Source: Bog-159 sp049511415
Lineage (GTDB): Bacteria; Acidobacteriota; Terriglobia; Bryobacterales; Bryobacteraceae
Direction of reading: 5' to 3'
NCBI GenBank assembly: GCA_049511415.1
Contig: JBEKYC010000020.1
Coordinates: forward strand, 1 to 64,000
Length of the DNA stretch: 64,000 nt
Shown: piece by piece, positions 30,606 through 38,858 of the stretch
Layout: every line of letters begins with the position of its first letter
How positions within the stretch are numbered: the first letter of the stretch is position 1
Notes under the pieces: generated by a model
Database searches by the model: none
Told to the model about the DNA's origin: nothing
What the model saw: the letters and a program-made list of their open reading frames with translations, nothing else
Program-made: the position numbers and the translations under genes

Positions 30606-33023
30606 TCAGTAGTTAAACAAGAACTCTTTGCTGGTGAGCATGGCCCACATCATGTCCTCCAACGCCTGGCGATGGGCTTCACGCTGCACATCGGGGGAGC
30701 CGGTGGAGGCGCGGGCTTTGCGCAGCGCCTCAAGCAGCGGCTGCTTTTCGGCTTCGCCGGGATAGCGGCTGAAGGCGGAAAGATACAGGTGGTCGAGGAT
30801 ACGTGAATCGGACAAGCCCAACTTCACGGCCAGTGCGGCGTAACCTTCGGAGTCGCTCAACTTCTTGTTGAGCGTGTCGCCGTTGATGACGTGCAGCGCC
30901 TGCGCGATGTTCGGCTCGCCCGACCGCTCGCCGGCGTCGCAGATGATGCGCTTGGGCCGCCCGAAGGCGCTCAGAAATTGCGACTGCACCTGCACGTCCG
31001 GCAATTGCAACGCGCGCGTTCCCACGGGGTAGCCGCCGAACTTGGTGGGCACGCCGGTGACTTGCGACATGGCGTCCAGCAGCACTTCGGCCGGCAGGCG
31101 CTTTACGAAATAGCGCGAGTAGTATTTCGTGTCCATCTGATTTTCGGCGTTGGAATCGGCGGAAAGCTGGTACACGCCCGAATTCATGATGGCGCGGATC
31201 AGGCGCTTCACGTCGTAACCGCTCTTCACGAAATCGTCGCTGAGGGCGGCGAACAACTCTTCGTTCGATGCCGGATTGGTGGCGCGCACGTCGTCCACGG
31301 ATTCCACCAGGCCGCGGCCCATGAAATTGGCCCACACGCGATTCACCAGCGCCCGAGAGAAGTAGGTGTTTTTCGGGCTGACCAGCCAGTCGGCGAAATG
31401 CACGCGGCGGTCTTCGGTGGAATCGAGGGACATGGGCGTGCCATCGAGCGGCGTCGGCGGCAGGGGCTTCAGCAGCTTGGGATGCAACACGTCGCCGGTG
31501 TCCTTCGCATAGACCACGATGTCGCCTGGCTCGTTGCCGTTCTTCAGGCCCACGCGGGCGAACAGGTTCACCAGCTCGTAATATTGCTTCTGGGTCCACT
31601 TTTCGAGCGGATGATTGTGGCAGCGTGCGCAAGTCACTCGATTGCCCATGAACGCTTCGGTGGCGGTTTCGGTGAGATCGATGGGGTCTTTGTGCAGAAC
31701 GTAGTAATTCAGCGCGCCGTTCTGCCGCGTGTCTCCGGATGAAGTGAAAATCTCGTAGGCGAACTTATTCCAGGGCTTGTTATCCTTGACGCTGTCGCGA
31801 ATCCAGTCGTAAAACGCCCACATGGCATTGGCGCGCAGTTTGCGGCTGGAGATCAGCATCAGGTCGGACCATTTATAGGCCCAGTAATCCACGTATTCGT
31901 CGCGTTCCAGCAGGCGGTCGATGAGTTTGGAGCGCTTGTCGGCGGACTGGTCGGCCAGGAAATCCTCGACCTCTTCGGAAGTGGGCAGGATGCCGGCGGC
32001 GTCGAGATAGGCGCGGCGGATGAAGCTGGAATCCGCAGCCGGTCCGGAGGGCGCGATATTCAGGGCTTTCAGCTTGGCGAGGACCAGATCGTCGATGTAA
32101 TTGTGGCGTTGGAATTTCGTATAGACTTCCGGATCGACTTTGTTGGCGTAGGGAACGCCGAGGCGCGCGTAAAGCACGCGGCTGGCATACCACAGCGTGA
32201 TGGCGGCCTCGCCGCTGCCGTTCATTTTGACGTGACCATTGTCATCGACCGAGGCGACGCTTTCGTCGCTGGAGCCAAAGCGGACCCAGCGGGTGACGTC
32301 GCGCAGGCGACCGTCGGAGTATTTGGCGCGCACGACGAGTTGCTGCTCGGCGCCGGCTTGCAAAGTGATGGAGGCGGGGAAGACTTCGAGCGCGGTTACG
32401 GTGGGGTCGCCATCCTGCGGGCGCGGCGCTCCGGCCGCGATCCATTCGGCGATCACGCGGTATTCGAGCGAATCGGTGGCGAAGCGTTTACCGCCGCCAT
32501 GCGGGACGGCGAAGGTTGGCTTCAGCAGCATCAGGCTGTGGGCGGGATCGGAGAGCGAGACGCGGCGCCCGTCGGATTGGCGGGTGAGAGTGGCGTAGTC
32601 TTCGTCGGGATCGTAGCCGCGCAGCGTGAGCTTGAAGCCGTTCTTGCCAGCGGCCGCGCCGTGGCAGGCGCCGGAGTTGCAGCCGACTTTGCTCATGACG
32701 GGGATGACGTCGTTGCGGAAGCTCCAGGTGTGCGGGGCGTGCGCGTTGTTCACATGCACCGTAATGCTGGCGGTTTGGCCTTCGGAGGCGGCAGTGATGG
32801 TGGCCTCGCCATCGGCTACGGGGCGGACTACCCCGGCTTTGTCGACGGTGGCCACGGATGGGTTGGACGAGGTCCAGTGCGCGGCGGGGGTGTCGTCTTG
32901 TTGGGATTGCGCCAGCAGTTGTTGGTAGGATTCGGGTCCTTCCAGAGTTGCGGACGGCGGCAGTATCCTTAGAGTTGCAGCTTGCGCGATGAAGGGCAGC
33001 AGGAGTAGGGCTGGCGCCCTCAT
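30606..33023 (-). CDS. DUF1549/DUF1553 protein with Ig-like domains and a cytochrome-c-like motif
   Basis: 805 residues with signal peptide (about residues 1-16). Order of parts: a Big_2-like Ig domain (about 30-92, VATVDKAGVVRPVADGEATITA), a PSCyt-type region with GCNSGACHG (about 113-121) where a haem c could attach through the widely spaced Cys pair and His, a second Big_2 domain (about 210-285), DUF1549 (about 305-500, DDLVLAKLKALNIAPS and CARCHNHPLEKWTQKQYYEL) and DUF1553 (about 540-800, WLVSPKNTYFSRALVNRVWANFMGRGLVE). Such proteins, frequent in Planctomycetes and Acidobacteria, are paired with DUF1501 proteins and linked to periplasmic polysaccharide breakdown, but no reaction is proven. 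Its start overlaps the DUF1501 stop by 4 bases. Confidence 0.92.
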   Translation of the reverse strand: MRAPALLLLPFIAQAATLRILPPSATLEGPESYQQLLAQSQQDDTPAAHWTSSNPSVATVDKAGVVRPVADGEATITAASEGQTASITVHVNNAHAPHTWSFRNDVIPVMSKVGCNSGACHGAAAGKNGFKLTLRGYDPDEDYATLTRQSDGRRVSLSDPAHSLMLLKPTFAVPHGGGKRFATDSLEYRVIAEWIAAGAPRPQDGDPTVTALEVFPASITLQAGAEQQLVVRAKYSDGRLRDVTRWVRFGSSDESVASVDDNGHVKMNGSGEAAITLWYASRVLYARLGVPYANKVDPEVYTKFQRHNYIDDLVLAKLKALNIAPSGPAADSSFIRRAYLDAAGILPTSEEVEDFLADQSADKRSKLIDRLLERDEYVDYWAYKWSDLMLISSRKLRANAMWAFYDWIRDSVKDNKPWNKFAYEIFTSSGDTRQNGALNYYVLHKDPIDLTETATEAFMGNRVTCARCHNHPLEKWTQKQYYELVNLFARVGLKNGNEPGDIVVYAKDTGDVLHPKLLKPLPPTPLDGTPMSLDSTEDRRVHFADWLVSPKNTYFSRALVNRVWANFMGRGLVESVDDVRATNPASNEELFAALSDDFVKSGYDVKRLIRAIMNSGVYQLSADSNAENQMDTKYYSRYFVKRLPAEVLLDAMSQVTGVPTKFGGYPVGTRALQLPDVQVQSQFLSAFGRPKRIICDAGERSGEPNIAQALHVINGDTLNKKLSDSEGYAALAVKLGLSDSRILDHLYLSAFSRYPGEAEKQPLLEALRKARASTGSPDVQREAHRQALEDMMWAMLTSKEFLFNY

Positions 33024-34396
33024 GCGAACAGCTCCTTGATGGGCTCGACACCGCGCTCCACCAGCGGGATGGGGCGGCCTTGCGCGCCGGGCAGTTCAAG
33101 ATCGAGCTGGATGCCCAGGCCGTCATAGATAGTGGCGGCAACTTCCGCGGGGCTGGTGGGCCGATCTTTCGGCGTGGCGCCGATGTCGTCCGATGCCCCG
33201 ATCACTTGTCCGCCTTTGACGCCGCCGCCAGCCATCAGTATGCTCCAGCATTGCGGCCAGTGGTCGCGGCCGCCGGCAGGATTCACTTTGGGCGTGCGTC
33301 CGAATTCGCCCATGGCGAGGACCATCGTGTTGGTGAGGAGGCGGCGATCCTGCAGGTCCTGTAGCAGCGAGCTGTAGGCCATGTCGAACATGGGGCCGAC
33401 CAGGTCGCGATAGCAACTGATGGGGCTGAAGGGCTTCGATCCGTGAATGTCCCAGGTGATTTCATCGAAGACCGTTTCGAACATATTAATAGTGACGAAG
33501 CGCACGCCCGCCTCGATCAGCCGACGGGCCAGCAGGCAGCTTTGGCCGAAGCGGTTCTCGCCATATTTCTGGCGCACTTCGTCCGGTTCGCGCGACAACT
33601 CGAAGGCTTCACGGGCCTTCTGCGACGACATCAGCGTGTAGGCCTGGTGGAAGGTGGCGTCGAACAGCCGCGCATCCTGCGAGGTTTCGAATTTGCTCAC
33701 TGTGTGATCCACCATCTCGCGCCAGTTCTTGCGGCGGTCCACGCGCAGCGCGCTGAGATAGTCCGGCGGCAGCATGTCCGGGACTTTGAAATTCGGATCG
33801 GAGGGGTCGGCGTTTAGCACGAACGGATCGTAAGTTTTGCCAAGGAAGCCGGCGTTCTGGCCATGCGGCATGTTGCCGCCGGTGTTGCCGATGGGGCGAG
33901 GCAGGAGCACGTGCGGCGGCACGTCACCGTTCGGGCCTTTGAGCTTCGACAGCACGCAGCCGATGTGCGGATACTCGACGCCGCCCTGGAAGAGGCGGCC
34001 GGTCTGCATCATCTGGTGGCCGGTATCGTGCACCGCGGCGGCGGTGTGATAGACGCTGCGGATGATGGCGTACTTGTCAGCATGCTTCGCCATGCGCGGG
34101 AAGTTTTCGGAGATTTCGACGCCGGGGACGTTCGTCTTGATGGGCTTGTACGGCCCGCGGATTTCGATCGGCGCGTCGGGCTTCATGTCCCAGGTGTCCA
34201 GCTGCGAAGGGCCGCCCACCAGGAACAGCATGATGCAATTGGTGTCTTTTTTGGCGTCGACCGCGCCCATCGCCTTCATGGCGAACAGGTCGTTGAGGCC
34301 CAGGCCCAGCATGGACAGCGCGCCCGCATGCAGGAAATCGCGGCGGCGCAAGCCATCGCAGAACTCGACGGGTTTGTCGGAATCCAGACGGAACAT
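33020..34396 (-). CDS. DUF1501 family protein, Tat-exported
   Basis: 458 residues. AAGGAGG lies 7 bases before the ATG. The N-terminal RRRDFLHAGALSMLGLGL is a twin-arginine signal. The body shows the DUF1501 signatures IMLFLVGGPSQLDTWDMKP, HTAAAVHDTGHQMMQTGR, SCLLARRLIEAGVRFVTINM and MGEFGRTPKVNPAGGRDHWPQCW. The fold is related to alkaline phosphatase/sulfatase-like hydrolases, but a substrate is not known. Gene order DUF1501 then DUF1549/1553 with a 4-base overlap is the standard pairing, so the two products probably work together in the periplasm. The 12-mer GGGGTCGTCTGG, also found at both ends of the IS element, lies at 34415-34426 just upstream. Confidence 0.93.
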   Translation of the reverse strand: MFRLDSDKPVEFCDGLRRRDFLHAGALSMLGLGLNDLFAMKAMGAVDAKKDTNCIMLFLVGGPSQLDTWDMKPDAPIEIRGPYKPIKTNVPGVEISENFPRMAKHADKYAIIRSVYHTAAAVHDTGHQMMQTGRLFQGGVEYPHIGCVLSKLKGPNGDVPPHVLLPRPIGNTGGNMPHGQNAGFLGKTYDPFVLNADPSDPNFKVPDMLPPDYLSALRVDRRKNWREMVDHTVSKFETSQDARLFDATFHQAYTLMSSQKAREAFELSREPDEVRQKYGENRFGQSCLLARRLIEAGVRFVTINMFETVFDEITWDIHGSKPFSPISCYRDLVGPMFDMAYSSLLQDLQDRRLLTNTMVLAMGEFGRTPKVNPAGGRDHWPQCWSILMAGGGVKGGQVIGASDDIGATPKDRPTSPAEVAATIYDGLGIQLDLELPGAQGRPIPLVERGVEPIKELFA

Positions 34397-34426
34397 CCAG
34401 GGCCCTCCTTTGCTGGGGTCGTCTGG

Positions 34427-34949
34427 ATGCCATTCTAGCGCTTTTTATGGCGGGTGGTACCGATGCGGTGTAGGCCACGACGGTATATGTCTTAAGGTGA
34501 TAGCAATCGCCGAGCCAGCCGGGGCCGCTCTTGCGTGCCGGTGGATTGGGTTTCCCGTGGACTTGCCAGAATTCAGCCCCGACCGTCCCTAGCCGGTGCC
34601 GATCCACTGCGTGGACTCACGCCTCACAAATCGACACATCGCGGGACTTCTGCGTTTACGATCCGTCATCGGACATCTCAACCGCAACAGTGGTTAGCCC
34701 TGAAGCTATGGAGATCAAGTTTGAACCGCACAACACGTGGACGGCGAGCGCCACGGCGGTACTAATTAACATCGAAAACAGAAAGCAAGCTCATCATGCC
34801 CACATTAAGGAATGCGAAAACTCGATTGTTGAGAAGGCCGAGCCGGGGAAAAGATAACGCCTTTTGCCATTCGATTGTTTCGCCAGAGATTCCGTCCCGC
34901 AGTCTTTCAGATTCATTACCCTGCGCCGCGGTCACTTTGACGGTCAAGA
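34427..34949. other. Gene-poor stretch
   Basis: About 520 bases with lower coding character. Short open frames on both strands show no domain I recognise, and no RNA gene or terminator stands out. The left part probably holds the promoter of the DUF1501 gene; the right part merges into the decayed propeller-protein remnant. Confidence 0.5.
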
Positions 34950-35320
34950 TTACGGTCGCAGGGCCGCTGGTACACTACCGGCTTTTGGAACCGCAGTTCG
35001 CTGCCGCCTACCGTCAGGCACAGGTCGCCCTTCGCCTGATCCGCTCCCGGAGCAACGGTGAAATCGTGCTCCAGCCGGCCCTGATTGCCTTAATAGACCA
35101 GATCCACGCCGGAATACACGCCGGCGTACTTCACCTTCTGACAGGTCGGGATGCCGGTATGCCACTGGGACGGATCGTGGCCGCGGAAGTAATTCGCCAC
35201 TCCTGGCAACTGGTCCAGACCGGATGCCGCGGCGTGGCCGCTCGCGCCCAGCAGTTTCATGCGTAGGAGCGCGTCACTCTTGAGGCGAAGCAGGGCTTGA
35301 TCGCGCGTAGGAAGCAAGGT
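34950..35320 (-). pseudogene. Remnant of the N-terminal domain of an SBBP-type beta-propeller protein (DUF7948-like)
   Basis: The reverse strand reads MKLLGASGHAAASGLDQLPG, then VANYFRGHDPSQWHTGIPTC and KYAGVYSGVDLVY, the conserved N-terminal pattern of exported SBBP-repeat proteins. A TAA replaces the second Tyr of the expected VYYGNQ. After the stop the frame goes on with GNQGRLEHDFTVAPGADQA, then an apparent deletion, then LTVGGSELRFQKPVVYQ. No signal peptide or propeller repeats are left. The upstream end fuses into the decayed Gloeo/Verruco-repeat pseudogene, suggesting a recombination between two repeat-protein genes followed by decay. Confidence 0.65.
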
Positions 35321-36125
35321 ATAGCGCTTGCCCCGCGAAAGTTAATCCACCCGGGGCAGAACTCGTAAAGCGTGGTCGGCGCGCCGCTTGGGTCATGGTG
35401 AAGAAAGTGCCGCCGCCGTTGCCCACGCCGCCGGTGCTGATTACCCCGTAGAAGTTCCCGTCGGCGCCCTGAACCAGCGCGGCGGCGGAGTATTCGCCGT
35501 CAGGGCAACCCGGGACGCTGCAAAAGGCGTAAAGCGTCGTAAAGTCGCCTGCCAGGGTGATTCTGAAGATCGTACTAGCGCCATAGGCCCCGTTCGTATG
35601 CGTAGCGCCGTAGAGGTCTCCGTAGGCCCCGCCATTCTGCGTTGTCCCATAGAGGTCCCCGTTGCTGGCCTGCACCAGCGTCGCTTCAGGACTGGCGCCA
35701 TCCGCGCAGTTTGGTAAGGAACAAAACGTGTAGAGGTTAGTGATGGCACCGCTGGGAGTGATTTTGTAGAGGACCCCGTTCGAATACGTTGTCCCGTAGA
35801 AATCTGCTTACCTGCACCAGCGCCGCCTGGTTTCCGATGTAGGGGCAGAGCTAAAGTTCTGAAGGATCGTCTCCGTCCCGCTAGTGTTGATTTTGAACAC
35901 TGTGCCGTAGAAGTTCGTCCCGCCACCGAACGTGGTGCCGTACAAGTATCCGTTGGCGCCCTGCACCAGCCCGTTGGGGTAGGCGCCGTCTGTGTTGTAC
36001 CCTGCGAAGCTGTGCAGTGAGGTAATGGGTTGAGCCTGCGCCGGAATCGCGATCCCGGCCAAAGCGAGAGTGAGCGCGAGTGTCGCGCCGATGCGAATTG
36101 CTTTTTGCTGCCGAAGGTGCTTCAT
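35290..36125 (-). pseudogene. Decayed duplicate of the Gloeo/Verruco-repeat protein gene
   Basis: Starts at the ATG at 36125 with a good ribosome-binding site (AGGAGA) and MKHLRQQKAIRIGATLALTL, almost identical to the intact gene at 36455-37951, and continues through LHSFAGYNTDGAYPNGLVQG. The frame is lost between about 35880 and 35810, resumes as ASNGDLYGTTQNGGAYGDLYGATH and TIFRITLAGDFTTLYAFC, and shifts again near 35390 (TMTQAARRP where TMTPGGA is expected). It lacks the C-terminal TIG domain. The near identity of the first 35 residues and upstream bases shows the duplication is recent, so decay is also recent. Confidence 0.8.
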
Positions 36126-36130
36126 TGAAA

Positions 36131-36270
36131 GTCTCCTGGGTTCTACGAGTTATCGAGATGACGGGGGTTAGGCACGGTCTCGCCGCGCGAACCGCAAGCT
36201 TGCAGCGGCGAAGCAGAAAATGGGTATAGAGGCGCGGCGATGAGCCGCATGCAAAAACAAAAGCGATCGA
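36131..36270 (-). repeat. Duplicated upstream region of the Gloeo/Verruco-repeat genes
   Basis: GTCTCCTGGGTTCTACGAGT (36131-36150) recurs exactly at 37966-37985, and AGCCGCATGCAAAAAC followed by AAAGCGAT occurs in both copies further upstream (about 36241 and 38007). The duplication therefore included the leader or promoter as well as the gene. The rest of 36126-36380 holds nothing else I recognise. Confidence 0.7.
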
Positions 36271-36380
36271 TGTTCTTCATGGATTTTCTCCTGGGTAATG
36301 CATGGACTCGTCGCTATTCCGTCACCTTTGTCTCAGCGGCGGCCATGTCACTCGCGGCTGCGTCTGAACACTCCGAATGC

Positions 36381-36419
36381 AAAAGCCCCACTTCTTGCAT
36401 AGGCCGCGAGAAATGGGGC
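36381..36419 (-). terminator. Intrinsic terminator after the Gloeo/Verruco-repeat gene
   Basis: On the reverse strand GCCCCATTTCT (36419-36409) pairs with AGAAGTGGGGC (36395-36385), 11 pairs with one G-U, followed by TTTT (36384-36381). It lies 36 bases after the stop of the gene at 36455-37951. Confidence 0.75.
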
Positions 36420-36454
36420 GCCCGGCCAACCCTCCCCGGTATGAAGCCCTGCCG

Positions 36455-37951
36455 CTAGGGAATGGTGAAAACCAGGTTGCTCGTGAGCGTGGTCCCTCGG
36501 GACGTTACCACCTGCACTACGCCGGTGGTGGCGCCGGTGGGTACGGTGGTGGTGATTTCGGTACTCGAGGCCACCGTGAACGTAGCCGCGACACCGTTAA
36601 AAGTGACGCTGGTCGCGCCCGTCAGCCTGTTTCCCAGAATCTTGACGTTCGAGCCGACTCTGCCGGAGGTCGGCAATGTTTTCACAAATGGGCCCAGACC
36701 CATGGACAAGCTGAAGACGGTACCGTTGCAAGTGGCGCAGGTTTGATAGTTGGCCCCTCCCAATGCAGTCACCCCGTAGAACGTCCCACTGGTGTCCTGG
36801 ATGAGGTACGGTCCGGGTTGATCTTCTCCGACGGAGCCGTCGGTGCCGTCGAAGCGGTGCTCCGTGGTCAGTGAGCCGCTGGGTGTGATCTGGAAGATGG
36901 TGCCCATGTTGTCCGTCCCGCCGCTTCCGGTCATCCCGTAGAAGTTCGCGTCGGTTGCCAGCATCAGCGCCAGGGGGTAGGCGCCGTCGGCGCAATCTGC
37001 CAAGCTGCAAAAGCTGTAGAGCGTCGTCAGCGCGCCGCCGGGGGTCATGGTAAAGAAGGTGCCGCCGCCGCTGGCCATGCCGCCGGAGCCGGTTACCCCG
37101 TAGAAGTTCCCGTCGGCGCCCTGAACCAGCGCGGCGTAGGGTTGTACGCCGTCGGCGCAACCTGCCAAGCTGCAAAAGTTGTAAAGCGTCGTAAAGTCGC
37201 CTGCCATGGTGATTTTGAAGATCGTGCCGCCGCCGTAGGCCCCGCCATTATGCGTGGCGCCGTAGAGGTCTCCGTTCGTGCCCTGCACCAGCGCCGTAAT
37301 GGGCGGCTCTCCATCCACGCAGTCACCTTCCGGGTTCAGGGTTTCGCAAAAGGAGTGCAGCGTGGTCTGCGCGCCTGCCAGGGTAATCTTGAAAATCGTG
37401 CCCTGACCACCGTATACTCCAGCTCCACCCAATTGCGTTGTCCCATAGAGGTCCCCGTTGCTGGCCTGCATCATCGTCGCTTCGGGATTGAAGCCATTCG
37501 GGCAGTCTGGTCCGCCAGCGGGACAAATTGTGTAGAGGTTAGTGAAAGCGCCGCCCGGAGTGACTTTGTAGACCGTCCCGCCCATGCTCGAATTTGATAC
37601 CCCGTAGAAATCCCCGTTGGTGGCCAAAGCCAGCCCCGCCGAGCTTCCGGTTATTAGGTCCTCGTTGTACAGGTTATCGAGGATCGTTTCCGTCCCCGTG
37701 GTGCTGATTTTGAACACAATGCCGGAGAGGTCCCAGGGCGGGAGCCCGCCCGACACCGTGGTCCCGTACAAATATCCGTTGGCGCCCTGCACCAGCCCGG
37801 TGGGGTAACTGCCGTCTGTGGGGTACCCTGCGAAGCTGTACAGCGAGGTGAAGGTTTGAGCCTGCGCCGGAATTGCGATCCCGGCCAAGGCCAGAGTGAG
37901 CGCGAGTGTCGCGACGATGCGAATTGCTTTTTGCTGCCGAAGGTGCTTCAT
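36455..37951 (-). CDS. Exported Gloeo/Verruco (TIGR03803) repeat protein with C-terminal IPT/TIG domain
   Basis: 498 residues from the ATG at 37951, chosen for the signal peptide MKHLRQQKAIRIVATLALTLALAG and for correspondence to its duplicate. About eight repeats of 45-55 residues carry the ANGDLYGTT, GGGTIFKIT, TTLYNFC pattern of Gloeo_Verruco (choice-of-anchor) repeats, which are thought to form a propeller. The last about 85 residues (PTSGRVGSNVKILGNRLTGATSVTFNGVAATFTV) are an IPT/TIG Ig-like domain. Predicted secreted, with no known enzymatic role. AGGAGA is about 15 bases from this ATG because of an 8-base insertion relative to the duplicate, which may lower translation. A terminator follows at 36419-36381. 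Confidence 0.88.
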   Translation of the reverse strand: MKHLRQQKAIRIVATLALTLALAGIAIPAQAQTFTSLYSFAGYPTDGSYPTGLVQGANGYLYGTTVSGGLPPWDLSGIVFKISTTGTETILDNLYNEDLITGSSAGLALATNGDFYGVSNSSMGGTVYKVTPGGAFTNLYTICPAGGPDCPNGFNPEATMMQASNGDLYGTTQLGGAGVYGGQGTIFKITLAGAQTTLHSFCETLNPEGDCVDGEPPITALVQGTNGDLYGATHNGGAYGGGTIFKITMAGDFTTLYNFCSLAGCADGVQPYAALVQGADGNFYGVTGSGGMASGGGTFFTMTPGGALTTLYSFCSLADCADGAYPLALMLATDANFYGMTGSGGTDNMGTIFQITPSGSLTTEHRFDGTDGSVGEDQPGPYLIQDTSGTFYGVTALGGANYQTCATCNGTVFSLSMGLGPFVKTLPTSGRVGSNVKILGNRLTGATSVTFNGVAATFTVASSTEITTTVPTGATTGVVQVVTSRGTTLTSNLVFTIP

Positions 37952-38273
37952 TTGTTTCTTTGAATGTCTCCTGGGTTCTACGAGTTTTCGAGATGCGCAG
38001 GCGGCGGTCAGCCGCATGCAAAAACCAAAGCGATTCGTATTCATATGTCCTCTCCCTACTGGTGCAAGTCCCGGCTGGCTGAGTGCCCGACCGACCGTTC
38101 AGCTAAGACCGCGCAAGAAGCCGCCAAAAGCTGACACGCGATTTTCATTTGCGGATCGTGGCACTTTTTCTCCCCGATTTGCGCCGTCTCTTGTGTGGGG
38201 GCTTGTACCGTACTGAACCGTGCAGTACCCGCTCCCACCGGCTAGGCTGGTGCACAACGCCGTATGATGAAGT

Positions 38274-38837
38274 GTGGCGGAATCCGCGCAAGGGGAGATC
38301 ACCCAGCTCCTGGCGCGCTGGGAGCAGGGAGAATCCGGCGCGGTCGAAGCTTTGGCCCCTCTGGTCTACGATCACCTGCATGCCATCGCGGAGGGCTACC
38401 TGCGCAACGAGCGGCCCGACCATACGTTGCAGCCCACGGCGGTGGTCAATGAAGTCTTCGTCGACCTGCTGCGCATGCGCCGGCTGTCGCTCAAGGACCG
38501 CGCGCACTTTTTTACCTTCGCCGCGCAGCTTACCCGCCGCGTCCTCATCGATTCCGCGCGCAAGGCCAAATCGGAAAAGCGCGGCATGGGCTGGCAGCGC
38601 GCGCCGCTGGACGCCGAACTGGCTTGGCTGGGGGGCGAGACGGCCGAGTCGCTGGATCTCTCGCAAGCGCTCAACGATCTGGCCGAATTCGATCCCATTA
38701 AGACGCGCATGGTCGAGCTGCACTACTTTCTGGGCTGCACCGTGGATGAAACCGCCGATATCCTGGGGGTTTCCAGCCGGACGGTGGCGCGCAGCCTGCT
38801 TTTCTCGCTGTCCTGGCTGCGCGAGCGCCTGGCCTGA
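38274..38837 (+). CDS. ECF-subfamily RNA polymerase sigma factor (TIGR02999/Sigma70_ECF type)
   Basis: 187 residues from a GTG. Region 2 is visible as LAPLVYDHLHAIAEGYLRNERPDHTLQPTAVVNEVFVDLLR with the AHFFTFAAQLTRRVLIDSAR helix, and region 4 as LAEFDPIKTRMVELHYFLGCTVDETADILGVSSRTVARSLLFSLSWLRERL. This sub-family, expanded in Acidobacteria and Planctomycetes, lacks a classical anti-sigma factor and is typically encoded beside a Ser/Thr kinase, as here 21 bases downstream. Phosphorylation of the sigma factor or of a partner is the likely control. Ribosome binding is weak. No start upstream is in a better context. Confidence 0.9.
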   Translation: MAESAQGEITQLLARWEQGESGAVEALAPLVYDHLHAIAEGYLRNERPDHTLQPTAVVNEVFVDLLRMRRLSLKDRAHFFTFAAQLTRRVLIDSARKAKSEKRGMGWQRAPLDAELAWLGGETAESLDLSQALNDLAEFDPIKTRMVELHYFLGCTVDETADILGVSSRTVARSLLFSLSWLRERLA

Positions 38838-38858
38838 TGTTGTGGGGCAGGACTTGGT

